Part shown: piece after piece, positions 51,420-53,690 of the stretch
Layout: each line of letters begins with the position of its first letter
Numbering within the stretch: position 1 is the stretch's first letter
Source of the DNA: Chitinophagaceae bacterium
GTDB taxonomy: Bacteria > Bacteroidota > Bacteroidia > Chitinophagales > Chitinophagaceae
DNA: 53,690 bases
NCBI GenBank assembly: GCA_013140985.1
Contig: JABFRU010000038.1
Span: 1 to 53,690 of the forward strand
Direction: 5' to 3'
Translations under genes and position numbers: made by a program
The notes under the pieces: generated by a model
What the model was told of the DNA's origin: nothing
Database searches by the model: none
What the model saw: only the letters and a program-made list of their open reading frames with translations

Positions 51420-51950
51420 TCACTGTATCCTCACATCAAAGCGTCCTTCTGTTACAGAAAGAACTCCCGCATTGTAAATACTTCCCGCATTGAACTGGAA
51501 AGTACCCGATACGATCCTGTTTACCGCATCAATCCTGGTAACAGTTACGCTGCCGGTATGCGTAGCAGAGGTCAGCCATTCATCTTCGGGTGTCACTTTT
51601 CTTTTTACATAGTAACCATAACTTGATGTGCCATTCGGATGTGTTACATTGATGTTGAGAGGATAAACACCGGGGCTGGTTACATTATAAATGGTTAGCT
51701 GAAATTCTGTTTCATTAGGCGATGAAGCAAAGTTGCGGGCATTGATCACAATATCGCTACCAGACATTCTTGCTTCAAGAATATCATTGGCAGGTAAAGA
51801 CCCAAAACCCTGCGGCACCCATAGATCGCCATTTACTTTAGCGCCAAATGTATGTGCGCCGGACTGGGTGGCTGCCGGCAATTCATCAACATCTTTTTTG
51901 CAGGAAATCAATACGATAAGTGGCAGAAGGGCAATCAGGATTCGTTTCAT
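51420..51950 (-). CDS. DUF6252-like lipoprotein
   Basis: 176 residues from the ATG at 51950, giving a lipoprotein signal (KRILIALLPLIVLISC). The core ATQSGAHTFGAKVNGDLWVP, with its G-A-x-T-F-x-x-x-V-N-G-x-x-W pattern, is what I associate with DUF6252 proteins of Bacteroidota. Predicted beta-sandwich, outer-membrane or periplasmic. Role unknown. Confidence 0.75.
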   Translation of the reverse strand: MKRILIALLPLIVLISCKKDVDELPAATQSGAHTFGAKVNGDLWVPQGFGSLPANDILEARMSGSDIVINARNFASSPNETEFQLTIYNVTSPGVYPLNINVTHPNGTSSYGYYVKRKVTPEDEWLTSATHTGSVTVTRIDAVNRIVSGTFQFNAGSIYNAGVLSVTEGRFDVRIQ

Positions 51951-52032
51951 AGATATTGTTGTGAGCATAAAACGTTTTTTTTAATGGCTTGGTATATAAA
52001 AGACGAATTAATATGGCAAAAACAAGGCCATT

Positions 52033-52081
52033 CTGGATGCTGGATTCTTGATTCTTGTGCCTTGTATCTTGTATCTTCTTT
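52033..52081 (+). repeat. 7-bp tandem repeat upstream of the dipeptide epimerase
   Basis: Seven units with period 7: CTGGATG CTGGATT, then CTTGATT, CTTGTGC, CTTGTAT twice and CTTCTTT. It ends 15 bp before the ATG. Same period as the units at 32991 and 39054 but a different word. Confidence 0.8.
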
Positions 52082-52096
52082 AATATCTTGTGTTAT

Positions 52097-53212
52097 ATGA
52101 GTAATAAATTGACTATTCAGCTGGTAGAATTGTACCGGCTTTCGATTCCTTTAAAAGAACCATTCATCACATCATTGGGAACAGAGACCAGCGCTGAAAA
52201 TGTGCTGGTAAAGATCATTACAGATGAAGGCATTATTGGTTTTGGTGAATGCAGTCCGTATATGCCCATCAATGGCGAGAGCCAGGACACTTGTTTTATG
52301 GTGGGGCAATATTTTGCGAAAGCATTGAAAGGAAAGAACCCGCTGAACATTGAAAAGTGCATCCAGCTAATGGATAAGATTATTTATGCCAATACCAGTA
52401 TCAAGAGTGCATTTGATATAGCGTTGTATGATATTGCTTCACAACATGCCGGGGTGCCGTTGTATAAATTTATTGGTGGAGAAAATAATAAAACGATCAT
52501 CACTGATTATACTGTCAGTATTGATGAACCGGCAAAGATGGCGGCGGATGCATTGAAAATAAAAAATGAAGGCTATCCTGCTATCAAGATAAAACTGGGT
52601 AAGGATGGAAAAAAAGATGTGGAAAGAATAAGAGCTATCCGTGCCGCTGTTGGCAATGAAATTCCAATCCGCATTGATGCCAACCAGGGATGGAAAGTAA
52701 AAGAAGCGATTGAAACATTGAACGCATTAGCCGAATTTGATATCCAGCATTGCGAAGAACCCATTGCCCGCTGGAAATACATGAAGTTGCCGAAAGTGAA
52801 AAAGAATTCTCCTGTTCCTATTATGGCGGATGAATGTTGCGGAGATGAACATGACGCAGAACGACTGATCGAATTGAATGCATGTGATTATTTCAATATC
52901 AAGCTGGGAAAATCCGGCGGCATATTCAAAGCACTGAAGATGGTGAGAATGGCGGAAGAGGCCGGTATTCATTTGCAAATTGGCGCTATGCTTGAATCAA
53001 GATTAGCTATGACAGCATTTGCCCATTTTGCTTTATGCAGTCCGAATATCGAGCATTATGATTTTGATACAGCCCTAATGTTCATTGAAGATCCTGTTAC
53101 CGGTGGAATTGTTTATGAGAAGAATGGGGTAATAAAAGTGCCGGATATAAATGGATTAGGTGCAACGATCAATGATAATTGGCTGAACAAGATGGAAAAA
53201 ATTATTATTTAA
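52097..53212 (+). CDS. Dipeptide epimerase-like enolase-superfamily enzyme (muconate-lactonizing subgroup)
   Basis: 371 residues from the ATG at 52097. The active-site pattern is complete: K164 and K166 in IKIKLG, metal ligands D194 in IDANQGW, E220 or E221 in CEEP and D245 in MADECCG, and K269 in NIKLGKSGG. This lysine pair on both sides is typical of L-Ala-D/L-Glu (dipeptide) epimerases, used in recycling of cell-wall peptides. The exact dipeptide cannot be told. It starts just after a heptamer repeat and is followed 4 bp later by the DinB-like gene. Confidence 0.88.
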   Translation: MSNKLTIQLVELYRLSIPLKEPFITSLGTETSAENVLVKIITDEGIIGFGECSPYMPINGESQDTCFMVGQYFAKALKGKNPLNIEKCIQLMDKIIYANTSIKSAFDIALYDIASQHAGVPLYKFIGGENNKTIITDYTVSIDEPAKMAADALKIKNEGYPAIKIKLGKDGKKDVERIRAIRAAVGNEIPIRIDANQGWKVKEAIETLNALAEFDIQHCEEPIARWKYMKLPKVKKNSPVPIMADECCGDEHDAERLIELNACDYFNIKLGKSGGIFKALKMVRMAEEAGIHLQIGAMLESRLAMTAFAHFALCSPNIEHYDFDTALMFIEDPVTGGIVYEKNGVIKVPDINGLGATINDNWLNKMEKIII

Positions 53213-53216
53213 CGAT

Positions 53217-53690
53217 ATGAGCATTTCAGCACAAATAGCAAAGCATTTAAGAGATGTTCATTTCGGAGGTAACTGGACATCTGTTAACCTGAAAGAAACA
53301 TTGAGCGATGTAACCTGGCAACAGGCTGCTACAAAAGTTCAATCGTTCAATACCATTGCGGCACTGGTTTATCATATGAACTATTATCTTGACCTTGTAA
53401 TAAAAGTAATGCAGGGCGGACCATTGGATGGAAAAGATAAATACAGTTGGGAGATGCCGCCAATTACCAATGAAGAAGAATGGCAGCAATTATTGAACAA
53501 AACATGGAGCGATGCTGAAACATTGGCCGGGCTGATCGAAAAATTCCCCGAGGATAAACTCGCCAAAGATTTTTTGGATGGAAAATATGGAAGCAATTTC
53601 CGCAACCTCGAAGGAATTGCAGAGCATTGTCATTATCATTTGGGGCAGATAGTGATACTAAAAAAATTAACTTTACCGGAAAATCAAAAT
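53217..53690 (+). CDS. DinB/DUF1572-like four-helix protein (3' end outside window)
   Basis: At least 158 residues are open to the window end. The ATG at 53217 lies 4 bp after the epimerase stop, so the two are co-transcribed. LVYHMNYYLDLVIKVM and IAEHCHYHLGQIVI carry the His residues that bind metal in the DinB-like superfamily. Members are often thiol-dependent enzymes or of unknown role. Only the last few residues should be missing. Confidence 0.8.
   Translation, partial: MSISAQIAKHLRDVHFGGNWTSVNLKETLSDVTWQQAATKVQSFNTIAALVYHMNYYLDLVIKVMQGGPLDGKDKYSWEMPPITNEEEWQQLLNKTWSDAETLAGLIEKFPEDKLAKDFLDGKYGSNFRNLEGIAEHCHYHLGQIVILKKLTLPENQN

Overview
The window reads as a chromosome segment of a Bacteroidota member, most probably family Chitinophagaceae (inference). 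The signs are SusC/SusD pairs, type IX secretion (T9SS) C-terminal sorting domains, PKD and lamin-tail surface proteins, S46 and S9 peptidases, promoter boxes of the form TAnnTTTG, and no Shine-Dalgarno sites in front of most genes. I see no rRNA, tRNA, CRISPR array or intact insertion sequence.

Layout. 1-3152 is the 3' part of a giant secreted protein of ten PKD units, eight of them carrying six cysteines each. 3428-6076 is an AT-richer defence island: a DNA methyltransferase, an AvaI/BsoBI-type restriction endonuclease and a truncated SIR2-like gene, with the two halves of an intergenic repeat outside it. 6218-6968 holds a mazEF toxin-antitoxin pair lying between two copies of the 3' end of a GH53 galactanase gene. 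7019-21342 (minus strand) is a beta-1,4-galactan utilisation locus: GH13 enzyme, Nudix-type regulator, SusC, SusD, SusE-like protein, a GH53 lipoprotein and a GH2-GH53 fusion. The endo-galactanases would cut galactan at the surface, SusCD import the oligosaccharides and the GH2 module release galactose.

21457-30878 is mostly housekeeping: ligA, an HNH protein, a patatin, a DUF2461 protein, asd, a lamin-tail protein, a membrane protein and a PfkB kinase. The asd gene is preceded by what looks like a complete transcription attenuator with a 14-residue leader peptide rich in Thr, Lys and Met. 31636-42335 is a phenylacetate-catabolism region (TetR regulator, paaE, paaA, B, C, D, G, I, and later paaY). 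A four-helix-bundle gene bounded by inverted AT-rich repeats sits between paaA and paaB. 42430-53690 holds a T9SS protein, obg, a two-haem lipoprotein with a PepSY membrane protein, a GH18 lipoprotein, an S46 dipeptidyl-peptidase, an outer-membrane barrel, a DUF6252 lipoprotein, a dipeptide epimerase and the start of a DinB-like gene.

Short tandem repeats of 7 bp period, or hairpins built from them, recur in several intergenic gaps and once inside the paaE coding sequence. The strongest candidates for something undescribed are the asd leader, the four-helix-bundle element inside the paa operon, and the nested debris around the restriction and mazEF cassettes.
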